A DNA stretch of 64,000 nucleotides, from NCBI GenBank assembly GCA_964030475.1, contig CAXIPT010000001.1, positions 18,938,423 to 19,002,422 on the forward strand, in the 5' to 3' direction. This stretch comes from Tethya wilhelma. Its lineage: Eukaryota > Porifera > Demospongiae > Tethyida > Tethyidae. Position 1 is the stretch's first letter. Every line of letters begins with the position of its first letter. The notes under the pieces were generated by a model. That model was not told where the DNA came from. It did no database searches and worked only from the letters and a program-made list of their open reading frames with translations. The translations under genes were made by a program, and so were the position numbers. Below, piece by piece: positions 36,276-48,608 of this stretch.

Positions 36276-37562
36276 ATGGCTCAGCAACAACATCAAGACA
36301 TACCCACAATTGGGTTTAAATCAATTCAACTCCTGAAGGATCAAACTCTTGGTATTGGATCGTATGGCTCTGTTTGCAAGACTCTGTGTGACGATCTACT
36401 TTGTGCTGCTAAGATCATTCATCAGACACTTTTTGATCCAATTGCACACCAAAAAATTGATCGTCGAAGAGAACATAGGCTACCCATTCAACGTTTCATG
36501 CAGGAGTGTGAGTTCATGAGTGCAATAAGGCATCCCAATATCGTACAGTTTCTGGGCACACACCAAGATCCTCAAACTGGCCTGCCAGTTCTACTAATGG
36601 AGCTCATGGACGATAGCTTGACCCACTTCTTGGAGAGCTCACAGGATGCAGTCCCCTACCACATCCAGGTCAACTTCTGTCATGACATCACCATGGCCAT
36701 TTCTTACCTCCATTTAAATGGAATCACCCACAGGGATCTTTCCAGTAACAATGTGTTACTGCATGGAAATGTGATAGCCAAAGTAACAGACTTTGGAATG
36801 GCAAAGCTTGGTGACATAAACTCCCAAGCTACTCGTGGGTCCTATACAATGTGTCCAGGCATGCTTGTCTACATGCCTCCTGAGGCTGTGAAAGATACAC
36901 CTGAATACACAGTGAAGATTGACTGCTTTTCAATTGGAACACTCATCATCCAGATCTTGACCAGGTGCTTCCCTTCTCCAGGAGATCAACACAAGACCAT
37001 ACAAATAGACCACCCTCAGTTCCCTGGTGGTACAGTTGATGTACGAGCTTCAGAAATTGAACGACGACAAAATCACATAAGTCAAGTTGATCCCAACCAC
37101 CCTCTCCTACCAATTGCACTCGACTGTCTTAAAGACAGTGATGTTGAACGTCCTTCAGCTCAGGAGCTGTGTCATAGAGTAGCAGCTCTGAAAGAAACAC
37201 CTTGGTATGCAGATAGTTTGAGACAACACAATACTGAAATATTTAAAATTCAAGACATTAAACGAGAGCTAAATGACATTATACAAAACCAAAAAGAGAC
37301 TACAGCACCTCTTCAGCAGGAATGCCATCAGCTGAAAAATGAAGCAACTCAAACATACCATGCACAGATGAGAGATGAAGCAACTCAAACACACCAACAG
37401 CTTAGAGATGAAGCAACTCAAACACACCAACAGATGAGAGATGAAGCAACTCAAATACACCAACAGATGAGAGATGAAGCAACTCAAACACACCAACAGC
37501 TGAAACCACAACTAAGCCTTCCCGATCCCCACAGACTCCTCTCAGGGAGAGCCTCACGCTGA
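36276..37562 (+). CDS. Kinase copy B, Kelch domain lost
   Basis: An intronless ORF of 428 residues. The kinase domain is intact and very close to copies A and C ([35 protein letters not shown]). The coiled coil is replaced by four to five 11-residue tandem repeats of the form DEATQTHQQLR (37340-37505). The frame then runs off at ASR-stop. In another frame the linker LTLRSREGK, equivalent to FTLRWREGK of copies A and C, is still readable at about 37550, and a scrap of the Kelch C-terminus (VEIATVV-stop) lies at 37758-37783. About 900 bp encoding the Kelch propeller is deleted. The product, if made, is a propeller-less kinase. Confidence 0.75.
   Translation: MAQQQHQDIPTIGFKSIQLLKDQTLGIGSYGSVCKTLCDDLLCAAKIIHQTLFDPIAHQKIDRRREHRLPIQRFMQECEFMSAIRHPNIVQFLGTHQDPQTGLPVLLMELMDDSLTHFLESSQDAVPYHIQVNFCHDITMAISYLHLNGITHRDLSSNNVLLHGNVIAKVTDFGMAKLGDINSQATRGSYTMCPGMLVYMPPEAVKDTPEYTVKIDCFSIGTLIIQILTRCFPSPGDQHKTIQIDHPQFPGGTVDVRASEIERRQNHISQVDPNHPLLPIALDCLKDSDVERPSAQELCHRVAALKETPWYADSLRQHNTEIFKIQDIKRELNDIIQNQKETTAPLQQECHQLKNEATQTYHAQMRDEATQTHQQLRDEATQTHQQMRDEATQIHQQMRDEATQTHQQLKPQLSLPDPHRLLSGRASR
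37340..37505 (+). repeat. 33-bp coding tandem repeat
   Basis: Four to five units of GATGAAGCAACTCAAACACA plus 13 further bases encode DEATQTHQQ(L/M)R in kinase copy B. The repeat is absent from copies A and C. Confidence 0.9.
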
Positions 37563-38162
37563 GGTCGAGAGAGGGCAAGAATCGCTCCATGGAACAATTT
37601 ACCTGACTCAGTTGTGTCTTCTGATACTATTTCTGCATGCCTTTATAAGTTTACTTTTGTGCCATCTTCAGGAGACATCTGAACTAGAATAGTGTTTTTA
37701 ATTCCTTAGACACATACATGTTTTACATTAGGCATTTTGTTGTGCTACTCCTGATTTGGTGGAAATTGCAACTGTTGTCTAACTATTAATTTTATGCTCA
37801 TAAATAGTTTTGTATCAAAAAGGTTTGATAATAAATACGTATCATTTTATTCACTATTATTATAGATTTAACTTAAAACTATCCAAAAAGTCTAGGGAGC
37901 CATTTACAGCAAAAACGTGTATAACTAATACGTACTGTATAGTTGGAAATTTTTGCAGGTCCAAATTTTCACAGTATTGGTCATTTCAGCAAGAAGTCAA
38001 ATTTTCACTATATAAATTTTCACGGAACGTTGATCATGGCAAACTGTTTGTATTCATGATTCACAGTATACACCATGGACTACTGCTCAATAACAGCGAC
38101 ATACTTTATTGCTAATCGACTCTTAATGATCCTATAATAACAACAATACTAACCCCACATAC

Positions 38163-38326
38163 CTCTAGAAGTATCTTCCATTCGTTGTCGAGGTTCCTGA
38201 TCATGATGGTGGTGTCAGTCAAGGGTCCTCTCCTTGTCCTTCTGCTGCTCCAGGTCCCTGAGTCTCTCCTCCTCTAGTCTCTTCATCTTCTGTTCCCACT
38301 GCTCCTGGAGGATGTGGCTGCAGCAC
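38163..38326 (-). pseudogene. Copy of EH-adaptor exon 12 (second)
   Basis: It matches exon 12 (44741-44894) with its donor and acceptor flanks, but with small indels (GATCATGATGGTGG, TCAAGGG) that break the frame. It lies to the right of kinase copy B and runs into a (CA)n tract. Confidence 0.8.
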
Positions 38327-38372
38327 AGGCGCACACACACACACACACACATGCACACACACACACACACAC

Positions 38373-38704
38373 AAACAACCCTGTGGGTGTTGGTCAGTAC
38401 GATCTTCATCGATGGCAGAACTCCCAACACATCATGATCAACACCAACTCCAGCAACTTTCAGATGTACGTTGAAAATAGTTTGATTCAGAAAATTAATT
38501 AATTAATTAATTAATGTCAAAAAAACATTTTAACTGTATATACTCAACACAACTTTATAATAGAGAACACACTTACATAACAGTAATATTATTTAAAAAG
38601 ATCGTAACAATAATTATTATTGGAAGCATGTATGATTATAATGATAGATGCAGCAGTTGTATATTTACCACACACAATGGTATAATATTTACACACTATT
38701 GTAT

Positions 38705-38735
<31 letters not shown>

Positions 38736-38840
38736 TACAGACATACATGAAACAGAAAGGATAAAAATTTTGACGAAAACCTGCTAATATTTAGAATAGA
38801 ATTAACATTATATTGTGTGAAGTATAGAGTGGATAACTTA
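38373..38840 (+). pseudogene. Truncated copy of CIMAP2-like exon 8 and its 3' flank
   Basis: After a (CA)n tract, CCTGTGGGTGTTGGTCAGTA and CGATCTTCATCGATGGCAGA repeat the start of exon 8 of the CIMAP2-like gene (30414). The exon breaks off after about 70 bp and continues directly with sequence matching the region downstream of that gene (about 30735-31150). Confidence 0.8.
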
Positions 38841-38991
38841 TGTGAAAGAAGAAAAAAAAACACAAGCTAGCTTCGCAAATTTCACTTAAAAAGAAAAAAG
38901 TTAAACAACAAACAAAAAAAGAAAACATTACGAAACGACATCATCACAAATAGCAGGGGGGCAGCGGTGAGTTGCTATTAATAACTAACTA

Positions 38992-41900
38992 TCATTGGAG
39001 GGACTTCCTGTTCTCTTGCTTCGATTGAGTGATCTCTGCTCTCGTACCATTCGACATTCTCCTCAACATTCTCTGCTCCTCTCTCTCCAGCGCCTGCAGT
39101 TTGGAGGTATAGGACTACCCATAGTGGGAGGGGCAGGGGGCGGGGTTAGAATCAAAGAGTGTCAGATAATGAGTCAGTATCGTAAGTAAGTAGGTTAGGT
39201 TAGTCAGTAACAGTAAGTTAAGTGTTATAGTTAAGGTTAGTAGTAAAATGGTTAACTTCAGTAGCTAGTGAAGGTTTATAGTTAAGTAGTTAGTAAGCCA
39301 GTGTATTTATTGTACATGTGTGTGATATATTGTACAGTTGAGTTAACTGTTTGTTACTCAGTCCCATGTACGTTCAAAGTACAGTAAAGTAGTACTGTGA
39401 TATGCGAGTGTGTGAGTGTGTCTATGTACAGTGCTTTGTGGTAGTATATAACTTTAGCATTAAGTCAAACTGTTCGAGAGCGTATTGTAAAGGTAGGATG
39501 GAAGAAGAGACACCCCCTCAAAGAGAGAGCTTGCACACACTAACTTACAGATTTATTCATCGACAGTACGGTTGCCTTAGAGTCTTGTCTCCCTGACAGC
39601 TTCCCCCCACTCCTTGCCTTCACTGTCTCCTCAAAGCGGGCGGCCAGAGCAGAGCGGGCCTTGGGAGTGCTCATTTCCTCCTCCCACTGTCTCAACGCCG
39701 CCCTCATCTGTTTGCCCTTCTCCACTCGGGCCTTGCTCTCTTCAACGTTCTTGCGACTCAGCTCCTCCTTGTTCTTGGCGGCCAGCTCCTCTGATTCCAG
39801 ACGAGCAGCTTCTACCTCCTTGCTGCGATACTGGTAGGCCCTGTAGAGGGGGTCAAAGGTCAATGGAGATATGATTAATGTACTGACAATGTGCTAAAGG
39901 CACATTCACTGAGAAAAATTAATGCCAACAGATTGGGAAATTTTTGCCAACTGATTGGGTAAAGATCGCCATACATTTTAAATTTTTTGCGTGTTTAATT
40001 TTGCCACTCCTGCATGTGACGAAAAAAAAAAATATAACAGCAAAAATTTCCCGATCTACGGTACATGTATAATGTGCATTCTTTGGATGGAGAGGACGAG
40101 CAATAATCATGGCATTAAATTGGTTGTAGTACGCAACTTCAAGCTTAAAGAAAGGTGTCGTTATCATGAGATTGAGTTTATGGTTAGTATTGCCATAGGT
40201 ACACATCAAACTGTTGTTGCATATAATATTATATACATAGGGATGTAGTATGATCCGTTGCTAAGAGATGCTTGTAAGCACAAATGTAGAAAGAATCACC
40301 GCTAACACCTCATCACTCCAGTAAAAGTGTAAGATTTCAGTGAAGCAGTACTCTCGGCCCCACTCACCTTTGATCCTCCAGCATCATCTTTCGTATCTTC
40401 TCTTTCTGTTCTTCTTCTTGTCTTTTTCTCTTCTCCTCTCTCTCAGCGGCCACCTTGATGTAGCGCTCCTTGCGACGATGATACTCCTGCAGCTGAGCTG
40501 GGGTCATACCCTTGGTCTTCTCCGCCTCCATCCACTTGATCCACTCCTCCACTGTCATTTCTGAGAGGGAGGGAGAGATTTAGAGTAACTACAGAGCATT
40601 AGTTTTCTGGCTACATTGTTACAGGTTTTGTAAACCACATTATTTTAAGTTTAGTGCATATATTGTGAAGGAGGAGCCTAGGAACAAGGCTATATATGGT
40701 GTACTGTGTACCGTAAACTGTGCACTGCATACTATATACTGCATACTGTATACTGTATACTGTATACTGTATACTGTATACTGTATACTGTATACTGTAT
40801 ACGTGAACTGTATACTGTATACAGTATACCGTATACCGTATACTGTATACCGTATACGTGAACTGTATACTGTATACTATAATTTATACTGTATACTGTG
40901 TACTGTATACTGTATACTGTATACTGTATACTGTATACTGTATACTGTATACTGTATACTGTATACTGTATACTGTATACTGTATACTGTATACTGTATA
41001 TTGTGTACCATGAACTGTGCACTGTATATACTGTGTACTGAGCACACACACACACAGTGGTACTAGTTAACTGCTCACCCTCGGACTGAGGTCCCTCCTG
41101 AGCCAGTCTCTCTAATCTTTCTTTCTCTCTTCTCTCCTTCTCCTCCTTCTCCCTCTGGAGACGAAGCTCCTTCTCTATCTGAGCCTCCTTCACGGCCTTT
41201 GCCTCATGCTAGTAGGGGGGAGACGTAACAGTAACACTGAGCATGAGACACTTAATCATTCGAACTATATTTGTTTGTGGACACCAAAAATAATACACAC
41301 TGAAATGGTATAGAAGGTGCAAATGTGTTTTTGAAATTTTTACAAGGTCCAAATCTTAGCATTTTTGCAGCTACAATCAGACAACAAAAGCATTCGAACT
41401 TCCATTTATTAATAGGCTACCTTCTATATGAAAATACAACATTATTGTGGGATAATATACAGCACAATTAAGTCTATGCTCAATTACTTAGATTACTCAA
41501 CCTTAAAACTATTTTGCACTGATATTTTTAGCAACATAATTATAGCATACCCATATTTGTAAGAATTTTAGCACCATGGCAAGACTGAAGATTATCAGAT
41601 AATTTTGGTCTGTTGAGCATATATAATATTATAGCTCTTAATTCCAAGTGACAAGTCATATGAGATTCTCACAAAACTAAAGGATCACTCATGTCTTAGT
41701 CTCCACAATTGCTGTTGTGTACTCTACAGGCTATGGCTCAACAACAACATCGGGACACGCCCAAAATTGGCTTTAGATCAATTCAACTTCAGATGAATCA
41801 AACTCTTGGTATTGGATCGTATGGCTCTGTTTGCAAGGCTCTGTGTGATGATCTGCTATGTGCTGCTAAGATCATTCACCCAACTCTTTTCAATCCAATT

Positions 41901-44900
41901 GCACACCAACAAATTGATCGTCAAAGAGAACACAGACTACCCATTCAACGTTTCATGCAGGAGTGTGAGTTTATGAGTGCAATAAGGCATCCCAATATCG
42001 TACAGTTCCTAGGCACACACCAAGATCCTCAAACTGGCCTGCCAGTTTTACTAATGGAGTTCATGGATGATAGCTTGACCCACTTCTTGGAGAGCTCACA
42101 GGATGCACTCCCCTACCACATTCAAGTCAAGTTTTGTCATGACATCACCTTGGCCATTTCTTACCTCCATTTGAATGAAATCACCCACAGGGATCTCTCC
42201 AGTAACAACGTGTTACTGCGTGGAAATGTGATAGCCAAAGTAACAGACTTTGGAATGGCAAAGCTTGGTGACATAAACCCTCAAGCTACTCGTGTGTCCT
42301 TTACAATGTGTCCAGGTACAGATGCCTACATGCCTCCTGAGGCTGTGAAAGATCCACCCGTCTACACAGAAAAGATTGACTGCTTTGCAATCGGAACACT
42401 CATTATCCAGATCTTGATCAGGTGCTTCCCCAAACCAGGGGATAGACTCAAGATAGTTCACACAACTGATCCTCGATTCCCAACAATTGAAGTACGAGTT
42501 CCAGAAATTGAACGAAGACAAAACCACATAAGTCAAGTTGATCCCAACCACCCTCTCCTACCAATTGCACTCGACTGTCTTAAGGACAGTGATGTTGAAC
42601 GTCCTTCAGCTCAGGAGCTGTGTCACAGAGTATCAGCTCTAAAAGAAACACCTCAGTTCACAGAAAGTGTTAGAAGAGCTCAAGAAAGACTAGAACCAGC
42701 TGCAACTGAGAGAGAGGAAGAACTACGACAACAAGTTCAAGACAAAGATGAGGAGATTCATCAGATGAGACAACAACATGCTCAGCAAATCCAAGGACTT
42801 CAGCAAATCATTGGATCACAAAACAACCGCTTACAGCAAAAGGATATTGACATTCAAGAGAAAAATGACATCATACAAAACAAAGACCAGACTATTGTAG
42901 CCAGTCATCAAGAATGCCAACAGCTGCGAGGAATCATCAGTGACCAAAAGAGACAACTGCAACAGGTCACTCAGCAACTTGAATCCAGTCAACAAGTGAT
43001 GGATCAATTTCAGACACGAATCCAGGAACTAGAACAACAGCTGAAGAGAAAAGACCCCCCACAGACTCCTCCCAGGGACAGATTCACACTGAGGTGGAGA
43101 GAGGGCAAGAAGGCACCATGTAAGTTAGCCAGAGACTCAAATACTGCAATTGCTGATGGTGAGATGGTGTACCTCAGCTCTGGTGACCAAATTGTTTATG
43201 CCTACAACTCAACAAAAAAGACGTGGAAAGAATTTCCAGACTTACCAAACTCATACTGTTCTCTAGTAGTCACCGGAAGTTCCCTAACTGCTATTGGTGG
43301 GAGAGACAGTCATGGTACGGTGACCAATCAGCTCCTCAGTCTCACTAGAGAAGGTAGGAGTAAGAAGTGGTGTGAGGTATTCCCACCAATGCCCACCAAG
43401 AGATCACAATCAATAGCAGTGGCCACTGGACAAGCTCTGATAGTTGCTGGTGGATTGGGTCAACATTGGAGGAGACTAAAAGCAGTGGAAATCATGGACA
43501 TTGATACAAAACAATGGTCGTCTGCTGCAGACCTTCCTGAACCACTCTATGCTGCCTCAATAACCATTTGTGGTGAACGTGTCTACATTGGTGGAGGCTG
43601 GAGTGACAGTGGAACTACCAAGTCAGTCTACACCTGCACCCTGGCTGACCTCTTCCTGTCTTGTCGGTCAAGATCACTAAGAGAACGTTTAGCTCAATCT
43701 CTATCACTGACCAGTCCACCCAAGTCTACCATATGGAGCGAAGTTGCTGATCTCCCAGTTACACTTTCCACCTGTGTCACACATCATGATCGACTGCTAG
43801 CCATCGGTGGCCGTGATTCTAGGGACATACCCACTTCTGATGTTCGTATCTATCATCCCACCTCCGACACCTGGGAAGTCATCACTCAGATGAACACTGG
43901 TCATGAGTTGTGTTTTGCAGCTGTTCTCCCCACCAATGAACTAATGGTGGTGGGCGGCTACACTACTACAGTAACTATTAATATGCACAGTCAAACTGAT
44001 TCAGTGGAAATAGCAACTGTTGTCTAACTATAATTAATTTGTGGACAATATTATGATATTGTTTTGATGATGAATATGCACAGTATTACTAGTTAGATGG
44101 AAACATCGTTGGGCGAGCCTGAGCGAAGGATCTTCATTCACAGGACCATGCTATTACAAAGTAGATAAGAGCTGGGTTGTGTCAGAAGCTAGGCTTAGCT
44201 GACTGTGAGTGGCAGCACTATCAGGCTTAGCTGACTGTGAGTGGCAGTACTGTAACTTGAAGATCTTTTCAGAATCGATCTGTGCACGTCCAGCTCTTTC
44301 AATGTTCTTCAATTTTGGGTGCGCTCGTGTAAATAGAAATACCGTAAATAATTAAATCTGAGGCCAGGATGTTTAATTTTTAAAAATTTTTCACGTAATT
44401 TGAGCATAGTCATTTATCCATGCATGCAGTAAAATCATATTTTATTACTTATACTACAGCGGGAAATTTTCGTTGGTGCAAAATTTTGTATAAACGTGCC
44501 AGAAAATTTTTTTGTATTTTTAAATTTTGTATATGCGGCGCGCGCTCGTATAAAGTAAATGTGTAATTTAAACTTTTGCAGTTTTAATTTTCGTATATTT
44601 GAACGGCATATGAAAAATAAGAAAATTTCCACCATACAAAAATTTCCCGCTATATGGTAGTACACCACTACTGCTCAATAATAGTGCTACACTGTATTGC
44701 TAATCACACTCTTTCCTACAACAATACTACCCCCACGTACCTCTAGAAGAGTCTTCCACTCGTCGTCGAGGTTCCTGATGGTGGTGTCTGTCTCGAGGGT
44801 CCTCTCCTTGTCCTTCTCCTGCTGCTCCAGGTCCCTGAGTCTCTCCTCCTCTAGTCTCTTCATCTCCTGTTCCCACTGCTCCTGGAGGATGTGACTGCAA

Positions 44901-44957
44901 CACAAACACACACACACAAACACACACACACACACACACACGCACACACACACACAC

Positions 44958-44996
<39 letters not shown>

Positions 44997-46694
44997 CACA
45001 CACACAGACACAGGTACACACACAAAGCAACAAAAACAATCGACAATGAAATTTGGCAGAACAACATAATTCTTACAGGTACAAGGACTTGTACTAAAGC
45101 ATAACTGTCATGTTTGCAAGTTCAAAGTTACTCAATGTATAATGTAGCTAGAATTGAGTTTCAAAAGCAGCAGATAGATTTTGGTGTCCAAACATATGAC
45201 TTGGATAGGCTTAGCCTCATAAACCGGGCCCTCCCCGTTATGTAACCAGGCTAGATTTTTAGGCCAGCAATAATTATGACTAGATAGGTTCAGAGTTCAC
45301 CAAGGAAGAACCTTACATGCATATATACTTCCACCACCCACTGGTAATAAACCATGCTTGTGGTAAGCAGTGTTCATCTACAACTTCCATAATAGTACAC
45401 ACACACAATAGAGGCTTCAACCAATATTTGTAAACAGAGTCATCCTAAAAGGTGAACAAGACTCAGCTATGATGATCAGGTAAACTTGGCTGGCATGACA
45501 TGTAGCACTGAGAGTGGTAACATCTTGATCCAATAGATATGCTAATGTACAACTAACAAACACACACACACACACCTTGAGCATTGTATACTCACACTAC
45601 AAGCAACCTCCCTTCATAATTGACATAACACAGGGTCACTGAACTTAGCATTTGTTTTCAAAGTGGTGGAATTTTTCAAAGAAATGGAATTTACAGCTAC
45701 CCAGTCTATGCATGGCATTAAAGAGCTGGAATTTTTTTCTCAGAAGTGGAAGCATATCTATGTTCTATGATAATGATTACCATAATGTGCACAACCTTAT
45801 GTATAGCTCTCTCACCTTTCTTGGGTTCTTCTCTTAGTGACCTCGTCCATTGAACCAACTGGTGCAGTGTTCACCATGTCCTAGATGACAAGATTACATC
45901 ATCATTACATCATCCACAAACACGCACATACTTGTATTGTCCATCATAATAATTCCGGGCAAAACCAGCCCAATACTTCACACATTGACACAAAGCCATA
46001 TCTATAGTACAATACTCTACTATCGTTGCCTGGTTACAAATCATTCGCAGAAACTTGAGCTCTTAAAATTAATTAAAATAATGTGCCTGTAGTGGAATTC
46101 TTGTCAGCTTCAGGAATGGCATGTACATAACTATGTGTGTGTGTGTTGCCTAGAGAACCAACCAATCACATCTCATACTAACACACACTGGTGAGTGAAG
46201 GCCACACTGCTATACTGCCACAAAGATGCTGATATAAATTATTATGTACGCTTTAATAGAGGTATAGTGCATGCAGACACACACACTTCATTCAAGGTCA
46301 TGTCAGCGTACAAGGCTCTTACAGGAATGTAGATTCTTTCGAATGTTCTACTGTCCATGGCCACTTATAGCATTTATCAATACCAAATGCCCTTATAGTA
46401 CATAATAGTACAATGTACGCAACATCTTAGCTGAAGAGTCTGTGTTTTTGAACTATAATAAAAATGCTTGTGAAAACTTTGACCACTCAACTCTATAGCT
46501 AACAAAAACACTTTGCAAGTTTATTTTTTTGGGAGAAGAGTTGTTTTTTAGAAGATTTCGTGCTAATGAACTTATCATACAGCAACAGTGTGGGCACATA
46601 GCTATGTTTGTTGTAATAGGAAGCGATATGGAGGCTGTCTCTGTCTAAATTTTGGGCTGATCGATCGGAGCTGATAGTTTATCATCGCCTAGAT

Positions 46695-46735
<41 letters not shown>

Positions 46736-48569
46736 CGAACGAATAACACTTCTTGTAAGCATACGTTTGCTCGAGAACCATCACAAATTCAGTCTCGTGG
46801 ATCAGAGATTATCACAAACTGAAGATCATTTTTAAAGTGATCTACTGCAGCACACACAGCTAAATACTTGGTGTAATTCTTTACACTAAATGAGCATTTA
46901 ACCCATCACATAAACACACATCTATAGACTGCGTGGTAAACAAAACAAATTTGATTCATCTCAAAATACAAGCTCACACTCCAAGCAACCAAAATTGGTC
47001 CAACTACTAGTAGTACTACAAATTATAGTGTATTACTATCTACGGTACTTGGTTCATTTCTAACCTCCTTTCTCCTGTTCTCGATCGCCTGCAGCTCTGC
47101 CCTCTCTTGCTTGGCTCTCTGCTTGGCCTGCTGGTCCTTCACTTGGAACTCTTCAAAGACCTCTTGGAGAGAGGCCATTTCTTCTCCCAGTATATCGTCC
47201 AGGTCCTCCATTAGCTCCTCGGCGCTGTGCGTGTGGCGTGGTTTGTAAGTTTAGAGACTAATTTTTGACACAAGTAGCGTACAAAATGGACAAATTTCAC
47301 CTCTCACATAAAAATTGAATTTTAACACTTGCACGCGCGCAAACCAGTATTTAAAATTATCATGAATATTAGCTCCACATTCAATCTATCGCTTACATCG
47401 GCTGAAAAAGATTAGACTTGTAAAAACCGCTTCTTTTTGGTTCGAGTCTAGTTATTAAACTTTGCACTTCGCAGCAATAATTGCACAGTAGCAAATTATA
47501 CACGCATAATTATACACACAGCTACAGTACTAATACAAACAGTGGTTTCACACCAGCGACTACTGGTATGTACTATTAGACCGCAATGTACTTATCTCTA
47601 GTGGGCACAACATACCAACACAGTATTACTAGCGCTTCACAGCACACGCATTGCAGCTCATAATAACGACCCTCCCTGGAAGAAAGGGCCACACCTTGCG
47701 AAGACATACCACAGGCAAGTCAAAACGTTTTTACTTTAGGGTGTGAGCTCCATGCTACATGCACAGCTAAATGTGTTTATGAGAATGCAAAATGTCGTAC
47801 AGCCACTATGAAGACTCAATACAGCAAGCACCCCCACACATATTATGCACGTGAATGGATCACGTACGTTACAGATTTCCTCTGAGAGACGGTAGAACTG
47901 CTCTTTGGCTCTGGATGAACACGTCTGACCACTTCGGGGTCCCGTTTGCCATCAAGCTCGGCCCACCCTCTCCCTTCACCCCTCATAGCACTGGCACCAT
48001 TCGAAGGAGTAAATCTAACTTTGGGTCTGTACTCAACAGGGAGGGGAGGTCGGGGCGGGGGTGGCGGGCTAGGGGTCCTCTCGTCTCGCTGTTGGGACTC
48101 GTACTTTGTTGAGAGTGGACTCTTGTGGGTCGGAGAGAGGACAGTGGGCGTGGCATCTCCTCCCCTGCTGTCTAGTCTGTCGTCGCCATCTTCTTCGTCG
48201 TCGTCAAGGTCAAAGTCCTCGTCAGCCAAAGCGGCCATGATTTCTGCTTCAAGATCTTCGAGGTGTGACATGACATCATCATCAGAGATGGGGGCATCCT
48301 CACTGCTGTCTTCTAACGAACCACCATCATGAGAGTCCACACCGTTCATAGGCGCTCTCTTGTCAGTTACATTCACCACAACTGCCCTTTCTGGAATGAC
48401 CGATTCTCTAAACTCGTCCGACTGGTTTGTCATAGATACGCCTTCAATCTCCTGGATGGTCGCTGAGAGTCCTTTACGACTAGCTGCCTTGTACTCTTCC
48501 ATTCCAAACAGAGGCTGTTGGGGAATGTTCCTACGTTGCTGCTCTTTCAGCTTGTCTTGAGATTCCTAC

Positions 48570-48608
<39 letters not shown>

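Noticed and set aside
39180..39300. Telomere-like TTAGG repeats
   Set aside because: The GTAAGTTAGG-type stretch is irregular and short, with no tandem TTAGGG array.
40732..41193. Long ORFs on both strands through the heptanucleotide repeat
   Set aside because: They arise because a 7-bp unit is open in several frames. Only the end that overlaps exon 13 is coding.
45900..47060. Possible extra exons in the long EH-adaptor intron
   Set aside because: No segment had both splice sites and a frame that fits the flanking phases.
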